From Syncephalis fuscata (taxonomy: Eukaryota > Zoopagomycota > Zoopagomycetes > Zoopagales > Piptocephalidaceae): a stretch of DNA of 64,000 nt. Position numbers and translations under genes: made by a program. The stretch is from contig JAHLTZ010000005.1 of assembly GCA_025786725.1 (NCBI GenBank), positions 124,001 to 188,000 on the forward strand, read 5' to 3'. This document shows positions 37,971-49,904 of this stretch, in pieces. The notes below the pieces were generated by a model. The model was not told the DNA's origin. It did not search any database and was given only the letters and a program-made list of their open reading frames with translations. Position 1 is the first letter of the stretch. Every line of letters starts with the position of its first letter.

Positions 37971-38325
37971 ATGATCATTCCAGTTCGCTGCTTCTCATGC
38001 GGCAAGATTGTTGGCGATAAGTGGGAACATATTTCAGTTATTTGCAAGAGAACGTGCCTGAAGGGTAGGCAATACAATTTGCAACAACAGATTAGTACTA
38101 ATGATGAACTAACAGTGAAGCACTTGATCGTCTTGGTCTACAACGTTATTGCTGCCGTCGTATGTTGCTAACTCATGTAGATCTTATTGAGAAGTTGTTG
38201 CAATATAACGGTACGTACTATAAACCGTCGATAGCTACTGAATAACTAATATATATATATTATGTATGTATGTATGTATGTATATATAATATACAGCCTA
38301 TGCACGACGACGAGCACGTCATTAA
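37971..38325 (+). CDS. RPB10: RNA polymerase I/II/III common subunit RPB10 (ABC10-beta)
   Basis: Small zinc-binding subunit shared by all three nuclear RNA polymerases. The start is fixed by the invariant N terminus [21 protein letters not shown] one-base loss near 38027 (CATATTTC instead of CATTATTTC) shifts the frame; in the next frame the protein continues [13 protein letters not shown] 51-nt intron (gtaggc..ctaacag) follows, then [20 protein letters not shown] with the second Cys pair, then [12 protein letters not shown] last exon adds AYARRRARH, stop 38323-38325. CxxC and CC are all present. The subunit is essential and usually single-copy, so the frameshift is probably a sequence error. 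Confidence 0.95.
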
Positions 38326-38442
38326 TCTATTAAAAACGCGTTTCGGTACACAAGAATCCACCGTCATCGTATATTAAACGAACACATATTATTAAATTGA
38401 TTTATTGCTTGTTCAGTGTTTATTTATAGAGTATATTAATGA

Positions 38443-38940
38443 TTAAATGAATCGACTAGTAGTTGAAGGCGAGCTTTTAGCAATAGGACTAGATTTACTA
38501 TGGCTATCCTTTATCGCTTGATCTATAATTAACAATAAATACGAGATTACATTTATTATTATATTATTTCGTATATTTTAATAGCACTACAGTACCTGTT
38601 TGGATTGTTGCTACTTGTACAACTGCATCTTCGGACTTTCTAGATGCTTTATCCGATCTTTAAGTTGCATTATACGTAGATTAGCCTTCTCTACGTATTC
38701 CTTCTCTTCCATCCTCAAATTCATCAAGCCTATTGCTACCGAACCAACCAAGGACCACAGAAGAACCCGTCGACCAAAAAACATAACAAATTCCTTTTCA
38801 TACGCAGTATACCGGAATCGTTCAACTTTTTGCGTATGTACCGATCGGACACCGCCTAATAAGCTGGTACGTGTCAACATTGGCGCGCAGAATCTAGTCT
38901 GGGCTGCCATCACTGACCGCATCTTCATCGTTGAATGCAT
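38443..38940 (-). CDS. Predicted mitochondrial single-helix protein with coiled coil
   Basis: Family not recognised. The start at 38938-38940 gives MHSTMKMRSVMAAQTRF followed by a presequence-like stretch (CAPMLTRTSLLGGVRSVHTQ). Next come one transmembrane helix (VLLWSLVGSVAIGLMNL) and a charged coiled-coil segment (MEEKEYVEKANLRIMQLKDR). After an intron (about 38525-38598) a Ser-rich tail ends SSPSTTSRFI, stop 38443-38445. The pattern of presequence, one helix and coiled coil fits inner-membrane assembly or ATP-synthase-associated factors, but no specific identity is supported. A neighbouring gene at 39.2 kb encodes another small protein with a similar layout. Confidence 0.5.
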
Positions 38941-39158
38941 AGAATAACGATACAAATAAAGAAAATATAGTTTGAGAAAGAAAGAACGCTTTGTATAAAT
39001 TAAAGAGTAGCATCTACTTTTCCATTCCTTTATTACAAACAACACTTAATAAATTAGTAGTAACATTATAAGTGTGCTATTACTATTTAGCATAGATTAT
39101 AATGGCTATTTATTTGATGTAATAAGATAACCATTAGTAGTTCGTTGAATGACGCGAT

Positions 39159-39460
39159 TTATACGGATTTCTCTAGTTGTTCGATCCTTTGTTCCAGTGC
39201 TTCAATTTCATTCTCCTTTAATGTACGTACATGGTCGGCGTACATAGCTTCATATACCAAATGAAGCACTAGTGATGTGCCGGTAGCCATAGCAAAACAA
39301 GTAGTTAGCGGAATGCTATAACGCTGCCAAAAAGATAGCTGTCCAGGAATGAATATATGAAGTAGCGTTGCTGTTGTCCTATACCATGGCCATACAGTCT
39401 CCGGTAGACCCGCACTCTACCAATAGCCGCACATGCATAGCCGCTATAACTTTATGATGC
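39159..39460 (-). CDS. Predicted small membrane protein with C-terminal coiled coil
   Basis: Family not recognised. The open segment reads AGLPETVWPWYRTTATLLHI, FIPGQLSFWQRYSIPLTTCF, AMATGTSLVLHLVYEAMYAD and a heptad-like end LKENEIEALEQRIEQLEKSV, with the stop at 39159-39161. One or two hydrophobic helices precede the coiled coil. The 5' end is unclear: an ATG-containing stretch lies at about 39420-39460 but is not cleanly in frame, so an intron or lost base is likely. The head-to-head neighbour on the right is Utp17 (+), so the promoter region is shared. Confidence 0.4.
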
Positions 39461-39693
39461 ATGAATACAAAACAATGTAGCAATAACGTAGCTAATATAA
39501 AGCAAAGAATAAAAGGTGTTACTTGTAGGTGTATGGACATCACAATGATTTCCCTCACACACGCACAAAGTCAATAATGGAATTGTTAAAAAAAGAAAAA
39601 AACTTAATTGCTTCACTTTTTCTACTTTCTTTTTGGTCCATCATTACCACAGGCTTTACGTCGATCAGACCGCGACCACGACCACGAACGACT

Positions 39694-42600
39694 ATGCCGA
39701 TTAATAGCAATGCTTCGACTAAGAAAAAGTCTTTTTACAAGAAGAAAGGCAGGCAGACAGGGGGGAAGTCTCGTGAATTCGCCGTAAAGAACGATGTCAA
39801 ATCATTGAGCGAATTGCCGCAAAGCACTAGTGGCCAACTATGTCAGCTACCAGTTGCATTCACACACGATGCCCGGTAAGCTATGTTAATAATAGCCAAA
39901 TAGCATAATAATAACACTTTGCTTTACTAGCATGTTCTTTGGCTCTACCGACCAAGAAGTACGCTTCTTTAGTGTGGCTACAGGTCAAATGACGCGCGTT
40001 TTATCCAAACGAATTGAAGACTATCATACCGCACCACTATCTGCAGCAATCCTTAATCATGCTAGTCCCGATCAGGTAAATGGCATTGTTTACTAGCTAA
40101 TCAACGAATAGAGTATCTAATAATGACTATAGTTGTTGACAAGTGCACTGGATGGTCAGATCAAAGTGTGGAATTATGAGGATCAAACCTGTTGAAAGTA
40201 AGTATTAATGAACACATTTGTGCATAATAGCTAATGAATAATGTAAATATGTTTATTTAATAGACATTAATATTTAATGATCCAGTTCATCATATTAATA
40301 TATCCAAGGGTCGTCCTAATGAACTGTTAGCACTAACATTTAATACAGATACTGGTAGGAACATAGATAGCTGTATAATATTATTTATTTAGCTATTAAC
40401 TATATTTTAGGTATAAGCAGTGTATATTGGCAGAAACTAGCTGATGCTACAAACCAATCACCCAAATTAATTACTCAAATACCAAATTACTGTCAAATGG
40501 CCTGGTCACCGATGGTAACGTTATAGCACTCGTATCAGAGCGTCAATTCCATATTGGCCTAATGAATAAAGAAGGCAGCGTTGAATGGAGAATGTAATAC
40601 AAACAACTATAAAATGGTTCAAACACTCACATAAATATAATATAGGATGAACTTGAAGTCAAGAGCTACTTGTTTGGCACTCCATCCAACTGAGGCATGT
40701 CTGGCCATAGGAGATGTAGCAGGTCGTATTCATTTATGGTAAGTAATAGCAACATTCTATTAGTAATGAATGACCATAGCCTTGTATAATATAGGTATTA
40801 CCAATCACCATCAGAAAATGAACAGATTCCTTCTACTACGTTGCACTGGCATTCATATGCTGTACAATCAATTAACTTTACATCAGATGGTAAATATCAA
40901 TTAAATATAGCTACTACCGTATAGTTACTAATGATTATTCCGTGTATATAGGTATTCATATGCTATCAGGTGGTACAGAAGGTGTTATGGTGATCTGGCA
41001 TCTACGCAGTGGTACCAAGCAGTTCTTGCCTCATTTAGGAGCAGATATTGCCTCAATTGCCGTATCACCCGATCAAAGCTACTATGCTATAGCTCAAAAA
41101 AACAATGTTATTCGTGTAGTGAATGCTTTGGATTTAACGATTAAACAAATGGTGCAAGGTCTTAAAATTGGTAGGCCATCTTTGTTAGAATACAGCAATC
41201 CACTAATATATATCTATTATCTATCATCTACTATTTATTATCTATTATCTATTATTTATTAGGTGCTTCGGATGAACAACGTTTATTATCAGGCAGTATG
41301 GCGGTTGAGCCACGTACTGGTCATCTTGTACTGAATGGCACAGCCGGTTCACTTCAGTTCTACAATCCATTAACCCAACGGCATATTCTTGATTTGGAAG
41401 TCATGCCCATTAGTCATTTGGCACGAGCACCACAACGGCAACAACATTTACAACCACAATCACAAAAAGTAATGCGTCGTAAAAATATACACGAACCAAT
41501 GGTAGACCACGTAGCATTTACCAAGGATGGCAAATGGATGATTACAGTAAGTATTAAAACTTGGTGCTGTTTTGTTAATAATAGTTTATTTACTCTATTT
41601 AATTGCTATGAAATAGGCTGATTCCCGTCATGGTTCACGTGCATCTTCAGAACAGTTTTTGAAATTCTGGTTCTTTGATACAAAGAAACAAAGGTATGAA
41701 TTGTTGCAATATAATGGATATGGTCATTAATATAACATATTATAGCTATCAATTAAGGACCCGTGTTGACACGCCACATCAAGGTAGAATTACATCTATT
41801 TCAACTACCGTACGAGATGGTGTTCCACTTGTTGTAACTACAAGTAAAGATGGTCGCTGGAAGGCATGGGGCACTCAGACAGACGATAGAACAAGTAAGA
41901 TTAAGCGAGAATGAACGGAAATGGATTGAGCTATAAAGTTTGATTATAATATAATATGGATATTAATACTCGTATTCAATATAGAATACTGGACCTGTTA
42001 TCATCCTGTGATTATCGTGGTATGATTGCTCGCTGGTCGGCCTTTTCCGATGATGGTTCCGTGTTGGCTGTAGCATTCAATGATGTAAGTTGGTTAATTT
42101 ATAATAGAAGCCCATTTAATAGTTTAATATAACAAATATCAATACGCAATTATACTCATTCTAGACGATTACTTTATGGGATCCTTGGTATGCCACCGTT
42201 AAATGTGTCTTGGCCTATTCGGTCAACAAACGGCCTATTCATCAATTGGGATTTGTGGCCGATACACCGTATCTTGTTGCAACATCTGAACATTATATTT
42301 ATGTGTGGAATCTATTAACTTGTTCAGGTTAGTTTGAAAGTACTTTTATTAGTAATTTGTTACTTATTCTACTACTGCAGTGCATTGGAGTATTCAAATG
42401 AAGGTTGAGCAGCTTGCCTTTGATTCAACATTGCCACAATTTACCGTTATTGGATCAATTGAGAACCAAGAAAGTGAGTTACAAACAGCTTACATTTGTA
42501 TATTCACTGATATATCATTTGCTTGATTAGAGAAATATTTGCTTACATTTGATCCTGCACATCCTACACCCAAGAGTGTCCAGCCTACACGTGCACAAGC

Positions 42601-43308
42601 AGTTATCTATGCCTCAATTGGTTCTGGTTCTACTAATGCCATTACTTCATTACCATCCTCATTGGTCATTCTGAATGATGATAACGAGATGCACGTCTAT
42701 TCATCATCGAAAAAGACAGATTTGACATCATTAGCCATCTCTGATCAACAAGAACAAGATAATATGGACGAATCAGAGCCTACCGGCTATTTACAAGTCT
42801 ATTTGGCAAGACTAAAGAGCAATCCTCTTCCACTGCCACTGCTATGGAAAATGACTACTTGGCTACCATTCAATCCAAGACATCAACAGAAGCAGACGAT
42901 CTTTGGACATTACCTGCCCATGTTATGCCCAGTGTTCACTCGGTCTATACTCACTTTATGTCTAATCTACTGACCAGTACTAATCATTCTAATGATGATA
43001 ACCCTGATTCAAATACCATGGATATAGTCTATCAACCATTGATACAGCAACAGTAAAAACAGCACTATCATCTGAATCATCTGTAATGACACCTATAACA
43101 ACATTTGTGGTAATAAATGAGGTAAGTAACTAGCCGGTTCTATTAGTATAAACTTGCTTTTTATTTGCTGTAATACTAATACTATTGATATTACTAATAG
43201 ACACCAGATGTACCATTATTACAGTCTAAAGATGATACGGCAACGGAACAAGATAAACCTGTGCTTACCATGTTAACAAGCTTGTTTCACAAACAACTGA
43301 GCGTATAA
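39694..43308 (+). CDS. UTP17: WD40 protein Utp17/Nan1 (WDR75), SSU processome t-UTP subunit
   Basis: Part of the UTP-A complex that binds nascent pre-rRNA in the nucleolus. Blocks in order: AVKNDVKSLSELPQSTSGQL; MFFGSTDQEVRFFSVATGQM; LTSALDGQIKVWNYEDQTCL; CLALHPTEACLAIGDVAGRI with HLWYYQ; LHWHSYAVQSINFTSDGIHM; SGGTEGVMVIWHLRSGTKQF with LPHLGADIASIAVSPDQSYY. The second propeller includes VTTSKDGRWKAWGTQ, MIARWSAFSDDGSVLAVAFN and TSEHYIYVWNLLTC. The string HWHS..LSGG..VMVIW..LPHLGA is characteristic of WDR75. More than ten short introns. One-base losses in an A run near 42812 and a T run near 43030 break the C-terminal frame; the last exon ends MLTSLFHKQLSV, stop 43306-43308. An in-frame upstream ATG at 39529 exists; 39694 fits better. 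Confidence 0.88.
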
Positions 43309-45592
43309 TTGGTTTAAAAATAGATTACATTAAATATAGTTATCATTAAATCATTGCATTGAACCATCCATTGTAGCCTATGTGTGCGTCTACAAGTATA
43401 TATCTGCTTTTATTCAGTTTATTATACAGAATTGAATGTAAAAGTTAGAAAGTTATAAATAAAGCAAAATACTATTTTTCCAACTGTATTATATACTAGA
43501 ATGAACGTGAAAATGATATTAGAGTAAAGAGAGGTTGGACAAGCAAGAGAGAGAGAGAGAGAGAAAAGAGGATCAATTGTGTGGTAGTTTGTTACGCAGA
43601 ATAATGATATGTTGTCAGGGATAATGACCATTATATCAAAATTAAAAGTTAAATGGTTACATTTAATAATATTCATATATTTAAACTGCATTTTTTGATT
43701 GAACATGATGGATGGTGAATAACATCAGCCATCAAAATACTCATCATTGTAGATTAATTGTCAAGTTTAGCCATTTAACCACCAAAACAAAACATTAAAT
43801 GGTTAATAAACTGTATAATATGACTGTAATATATTGGCACAAATAAAATAACTAAATAAACCATTGATATCAGTATTAAAATAACTGGCGTGCTGCATTC
43901 ATATTGGATGTAACTAATTGCAATAGCACAATATTTGCATAAAAGATATTTTATTTAATAAAGAACTGCTTGGATACTAATACAACAATGCAATCAAATA
44001 ATCAGATGGTGTATTATGGCCCTATTCTTGATGAATGTAAGCATTCCTTGGATTTATACCTATTTAGTACAACATAAGTAAACTGTCATGTAATCAATCA
44101 CAGCAATGCTGCTTGTTAAGCAATCACATTAATAAGCACTCGGAACAGTCATTTTAAATAACTATGATCCACAATAATGCCAGAAGGGAGGTTACTCGAC
44201 CTATAAAAATCACACTATAGCGAAAGAGGCCAGATAGTGTTGTTATTTGTACTTCTAGAATTAAAGGACTAAACATATAAACCCAACCCACAATTACCAA
44301 ACAACTGCACGACTACTACTTTTCTCTGCATGTTTATGGAGATAGTTTGTATACGTTGTGTCGTATAAATCCTATACACTTTCATGAAAATCAACTAGTA
44401 GGCGTCGTAAAACAACATTCAATCCTATCGTTCCATCCAAATCAATTTAAATACAAACGATATTTGTAGTGCCGACCTCATGTTGTCTATACATCCAAAT
44501 ACTTATCAATGTAACTAACACAAACACATAGCAAACTCCATATTCACTAAACAGAAGGCCATTTTACTATGCGCAATCTAATACCGTTTGCAGCGTGTTA
44601 AAACGCATGCCACGGAATCATATAGTGTCTAGTTGACTACATATGTACGAATGCTCACATAGTAAAAGGCACAACTGCATTGCACCACACATGTCAATTT
44701 ACTTAGCTTAATTATGCAAAACAGTAAGGAGCAGTAATCTTGTAGTTATTAAGCGTATAACGGACGTAAACCATATCAGACAACAAATAATAGTAAATGA
44801 AAAGGAGTGTAAATTACCTTGAGCGATAAAGAATAGCAAGAGAAGATAAAAGCACGACGTTTAGTTGGGGGAAACGGTAAAGCCATCTTATACATAATCA
44901 TTACGATAACTATCGTAATAAAACATGTCTCGCCTGAGACAGTCTAAGCCAATATGTCGCACAGTTAAGCTCTAATAAGTAAATATTCGTGTAATGTTCA
45001 ATAGACTACTTTTTCTGCCTGTAATAAAAAAGTCTTTATTTTCATTTTTTACATTGGCTGAATGGCAATAGTAGCGATGTATTTACAATGCGATAAAACA
45101 GATGATAGAGTGACGAGCATTTTTATGAACGTTGCAACATATGATTTATTGAATACGTATGTAATGCTACATCTGCCAGATATTCAATATAAAATTAGTG
45201 AGTCACTCGCCCTGGATACCAATCGTGTAACAAAAGCGAGACCAGTTTCACAAACATGTCATCACCATAATGACGATTTTGTATATTTATTGCAGTCGCG
45301 ACGACTTCATAAGCTTTATTACTAATTACAACGCCGGTTGATTAACTAGATTCGCGACAATCGGCCATTTAATAAATAATAATACAATTATCTAGTTTTG
45401 TATGTAATTCGTTGCGTTTATATGTAATTTTAATGTACATTGCACTCTAATAAACACACGCAACTGTGTAACCATTTTACTGTGAAAAGAATAAATTAGC
45501 TCACGGTTGTGCGTCTTGTCTTATTCTTACGACATATACTTTCCATTCTATTTGTCGTATAGCTTTGTTAACAAGACCACTTTTAGTTTACG
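43309..45592. other. Accessory spacer with a MITE-like repeat copy
   Basis: Holds a short (GA)n run at about 43548-43565 and a copy of the dispersed repeat (gattgaacatgatgg..actcatcattgtagatt) at about 43690-43770. An 87-codon open frame at 45062-45325 (+) has no recognisable features and is left uncalled. The rest is AT-rich with no gene seen. Confidence 0.4.
43690..43800 (+). repeat. Dispersed MITE-like repeat, copy A
   Basis: Shares the runs gaacatgatgg, tggtgaataacatca and atactcatcattgtagatt with copies at about 47.8, 48.5 (inverted), 53.4 (inverted, partial) and 63.3 kb. Confidence 0.5.
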
Positions 45593-47584
45593 ATGTCTTT
45601 AAGCACTAGCAATGAGCGTTTGTGGAAGAGCTTGGATGTTTTATTGTATCTGTGCAATTTCATGGATGACAAAACGTTGACACTTTTCGCCATGAGTTGC
45701 CAGTTTATATACCAAATAGTGACTGGTCGGTCATATATTTGGAAACAGCGATATTTCCAAACATTTTGTCTGAGCGATAGACGCGAACAAGAATGGCTTT
45801 CATGGTTTATCTGGTGTACAGACACTATAGCAAAATCAAGAATGGCTACACTTAGAATAAATAAGAAGCGAAAGCGTTTGCTATTGTCTGCCGTTACAAC
45901 CGTTACTAACAGCGATAGCGAACCTACATCGCTTGCTAGTGATTCTTCATTGATCCTGGTTTCGCTACCATTCAATGGTGCCATGCCTATCAACGTCGCC
46001 AACAGGCCAGTTACAATTTGATGGTAGGCCAATTTAACAGGCGGCAATGCCAACTGCCATTTAAAGAAGGCATGGAGCTGAAAATAATCAACATAAATCC
46101 ATGGAATGCACTAGTATGTGATAAAACATTTAAACGAATATGGCCAATTCATCATGATGTTTTCGATGAAGGAAATGAACACAGCGGCAAGAAAATAATT
46201 GGAAAAGAATGATTAGTATTTTATCGGCGCCTGATATTATACGTCATATACACTTTATTTGTGGAACAAACCGATTTGTTGTGGCAGGTGTTATGATGAA
46301 TGCATATGAAGATTTAAAAGCAACTTACGTCGGCGACCCAGTAGGTAAGTACTAATGATTAATAATAATAATAATAAGTATTTATTAATAATATTAACAA
46401 TAGTAAAATGGTCTAAAGCGAAAGCACGGCGTACCAAAAAGAATAAAGATGAAGCTTCTACTGATTCAGCGATCATTGAATCTTCAGAGAAGCAAGAATT
46501 TGATGCACGAGATGCCATTTTAGTATGGCCTATCGACAACAACTCACCTCCTAACATTATCTATTTTGATGGCGGCCCTGGAGAAGAATGGGTGGGTTTA
46601 TGCCAAAACTAGTTGATGCTTATAACGATTGGATGCTTTTTCGTATATCTAATATAAATTTACTGCGCTTTGAATTTCATTTATACAGTTGCAACGAAAG
46701 TCAATGGATAGAAGTTTCACTTGATGCTTTTGCATCCAGTTCTATTCAGGTTGCTTGCCGTGACCAATGCCAGGTGCTAAATTGGAAAATAACACGTAAA
46801 TTCCTCAAAACTAGCGATACTTCTACGTCCACTGCTGCACAAAATGTGGAAATTATTAGCAATGACTATCCAGCAATACGCGTTGCATGGAAACTGTCTG
46901 ATTTTCAAACAGGTCAGTCTCAATGTAAAAAGATATTGTCAGGCCAAATTGATTTTCCATATTACCCAAATGCCATCATCAAATCCGAGATATATACATC
47001 TAGAATGTGTTTAGTCATTCTACATGACGCAACTAAAGGCGAAGAAGAAATCTGTAATGGAACGTTTAAAGCATTGCTCTCTTTATTTGCACTAGGAAAG
47101 CTATCATCGAATAATTCACCAGAGTTTTTATTTGATGCCAAAGACTATGAGCAACTATTGCCAATCGATAGTTCAGAACAAGGACGTATATTATGGACTC
47201 GAACTATTGGCAACAATACCGTTACAAAGCTATACAGCGAGAAGCTGATCATTGTTCAAAATGTTAAGAAATATGATATACTGGATGCTCGAAATGGAGA
47301 TTTATTGCGTTCAATCGTTTGTTCACATCATTCAAATCTTGTTCCTTTGCTTGGATCTTTATGTGCAATGTTTAATGGGGAATTCAAAAAAAATTACCTT
47401 GTTGACATGCACACTGGTCTTATTTGTAAACCGTCAGCACGTCTTATTAGCAGACAAATGGAAGATATCTCAGCCATTTTCAAATCGCGATAGATACTTA
47501 AAGCATTTTAAATACTATGCATCAAATGCTATTGTTGGTCGAATTAACATGAATAATGGAGCATACGAAGCATTTATACTGTGA
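45593..47584 (+). pseudogene. F-box protein copy 2, paralogue of the gene at 12.3-14.4 kb; frame broken
   Basis: Same order of blocks as copy 1: F-box DVLLYLCNFMDDKTLTLFAM, then AYQRRQ, ININPWNAL, KRMISILSAPDIIRHIHF, AILVWPIDNNSPPNIIYFDG, KILSGQIDFPYYPNAIIKSE and DILDARNGDLLRSIVCSHH, with the ending AYEAFIL (ESLML in copy 1). Both introns sit where they do in copy 1: 46114-46184 (gtatgt..cacag) and 46345-46403 (gtaagt..atag). Reading through needs frame changes near 45960 (TTT run), 46592 (GGG run) and about 47460. The first two equal one missing base and the third equals two. No internal substitution stop was needed to explain the breaks, so this may be a live gene hit by sequence errors rather than a true pseudogene. 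Confidence 0.65.
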
Positions 47585-48884
47585 CTGGTAAACTTTAGTT
47601 GCAAACATTAAATAAAAGTCATTGATATTACTTTTATTTTCATGCCTTTTATTCACATTTTATTAATAGTTTGGTGTGATTTGGAGTCAAATGGCTATTT
47701 TTAATAACATTTGCGTAATTGAACTACACATTCAATCTATTGAACATGAGAACAAGTGGTGAGTTTTATTTAATCATCACATCATCACTCTTATTGCTTT
47801 TTGGGAGACAAATGACTAAAATCCAATAACATCCAATTTATTGAACATAATGGTGGGTGGTAAATGACATCAATCATCAAATACTCATCATTGTAGATTG
47901 ATTATCCAGTATGCATATATTCAGTATACATATATACCCTATTCATCTATATCATTCCCCTTCTGTCCCATACTACTATATATCATTATACAATATAGTA
48001 AACACGTTCTATTGTTATAGGCTTCAACTACATATAACTTGCTAAATAAATAAGATGAGATTTATTAGTAATAGCTTTAAAGCCAAAAGAGCAACGGCAA
48101 TAGCTAGCGCATAGTTATTAGCCAATAGAATAGTATGCAACATAAAGAATATACGGTTTAGAATGACAATTAGCTATGTTAAAGTTATTGAGCATATATG
48201 CATGAAAAGATGACCGACATTAGTCGACATTTGTAATAATAAAGCTAGAACAAAAATAAAATAGTTTTGGATAGAGGAAGACTAGACGAGTATAAATGAT
48301 ATATAAAAGATAAATGTATGGTAAGAAAGCATAAAAGCGATGTCAAAGTTATAGCGCATATAATGCAATGAGTGGGCCGAATGAAGTTATTGGAACATAT
48401 AAACAATGGAATGTATTTAATATAGCATAAAATGGAAATAATACAAGTAAATGATGGATATATGCATACTGAATAATAAATCTATGATGATGATTATTTG
48501 ATAATTGATGTCATTCACCACTTACCATCATGTTCAATAGCTTGAATGTTATTAAAATAGTCGTTTAACCAATTTACATTAAATAAAGCTGTTTATGAAA
48601 ACAGATTGTTTAATAATATTAAATGTCACACACATGTTATGCGATTGATGCATTTTATTTTGTTGACATAAAAAAGCCTAAAGTTTTAAAAAGTTAAAAT
48701 TAAAATATTTGGATCTACTTTGTAGCCAATTAGCCATCATACAGCCAATTAAATTACGTCTATGCAATCAGCAGATACTGCAATGCCGTGTGGTTACTTG
48801 AAAGTAAAAATGTAAAATAAAATGAAGAAAAAAGCATTAATAAAAAATCAGCAACGTCATTAAAAATGATCATTATAATTACCT
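47585..48884. other. Repeat-rich spacer
   Basis: Occupied mainly by the long inverted-repeat element listed separately (47640-48610). No gene recognised. Confidence 0.5.
47640..48610. mobile_element. Non-autonomous element with long terminal inverted repeats
   Basis: About 47810-47935 (+) and 48455-48560 are imperfect inverted repeats; for example gaacataatggtgggtggtaaatgacatca on the left faces the reverse complement of tgatgtcattcaccacttaccatcatgttc on the right, and cagtatgcatata lies at both inner ends. The similarity extends outward to 47655-47715 and 48560-48605 (tatttttaataacat type). The left arm also holds a partial tandem duplicate (47655-47760). The 520-bp interior has no coding capacity that I can see. 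Long inverted repeats with an empty core fit a MITE or foldback element. Confidence 0.55.
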
Positions 48885-49713
48885 TATTATTTAAAGTCGA
48901 TAAACTTTAAGGAATGTTAGCTTCTTCAAAACCAATCTGGTAAATACCGCTTAATCGTAGACTATCAAGAATACGCTTGAAATTCAAAATAGCAGCCAAA
49001 TTACAATGCCGCAATCTTACACCAGTAAAAGTTTCATGTTTTTTTACAAGTTTGATTTGTGCACCTACAAACAAGCTAAATGTTAGAATAAAATATTTAT
49101 TTGTATTCAGTCTATAAATTATAGTACCTTATAACTCTATGACACTTTACTTTTGGATGATTACGACGCTGATACGGACGTGGATTATCGATTATTTGGA
49201 ATGTTTTAAACTTTGAGCTTGACAAGTGGGACAGGTTTAGAGCTGTTATACTCATCAACTAAAAGCACGTTAAAATCATTCTTTTAAAGCATACGCTTCA
49301 AAGTCAGCACCTCAAATAGGTTTTTGAAACTTTACATGACTTGCAGACCAGTTACCAAATATTAAAGTAGCATTACTATCAAACTTGAATCTAAGCTTAT
49401 TGATAAGCTTTGGTCAGCTTGCTGTCGTCTAATGTACAAACATAGCTTTAGTTTTCTGAACAGCCATTTTTGTTTGATAGGATGTATATTTGTTTGATAA
49501 GCGTAATATGATGCAAGGTATTGGCAGACAACAGCACGAACGGTGAATATTCCTCAAAGTTAGATATATTAGCAGATCTGGTTTGACATTGAGACAATAA
49601 TTTTTCTTTTCTTTGAGCATCGGGGCACCTTGCTTTCAATCCCAATCTGATTCTGCAATACTTCTTGTCCCGGTATCAAAATATTTTTGATTTAAAGTAT
49701 ATCTGTAGGTCAT
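48885..49713 (-). mobile_element. Decayed Fanzor-like (TnpB-family) transposon nuclease gene
   Basis: The minus strand reads, across several frames, a collinear series of Fanzor/TnpB blocks: MTYRYTLNQKYFDTGTRSIA (from 49713); AQRKEKLLSQCQTRSANISN with FEEY; LFRKLKLCLYIRRQQADQ; LIFGNWSASHVKFQKPI; FNVLLVDEYNSSK with TCPTCQAQSLK (zinc ribbon); NPRPYQRRNHPKVKCHRVIR; then, after a plausible 63-nt intron (gtacta..ttgtag, about 49069-49131), CTNQTC. The last block is LAAILNFKRILDSLRLSGIY, ending at a stop near 48910. In-frame TGA and TAA substitutions occur near 49310 and 49275, and the residue that should be the last RuvC Asp (WNRD) reads RHCN. This family comprises RNA-guided nucleases carried by eukaryotic transposons. 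This copy is dead; family assignment rests on remembered motifs. Confidence 0.7.
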
Positions 49714-49904
49714 TGGCTCTTGAATTATGCTGAAGTTATAGTGTGTGTATATGCAAAATAACTTTATAAAAACACAACTATTTAACCATTGGATTACATT
49801 AATAATTAGCAAGTTGTAAAATAATTCATTAGCTAATTTATTTGTAAAGCAATAATCCAACAAAATAACGGAATAGTGCTAAATATAATTTTTATTTGAA
49901 CTGT

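Noticed and set aside
45062-45325. 87-codon frame on the plus strand upstream of the F-box paralogue
   Set aside because: Resembles nothing recognisable and sits in spacer DNA; could be real, but there is no positive evidence.
45958-46005. Possible 47-nt intron (gtttcg..caacag) that would restore frame in F-box copy 2
   Set aside because: It would delete the conserved W..AY.RRQ segment that copy 1 encodes; a lost T in the TTT run explains the frame more simply.
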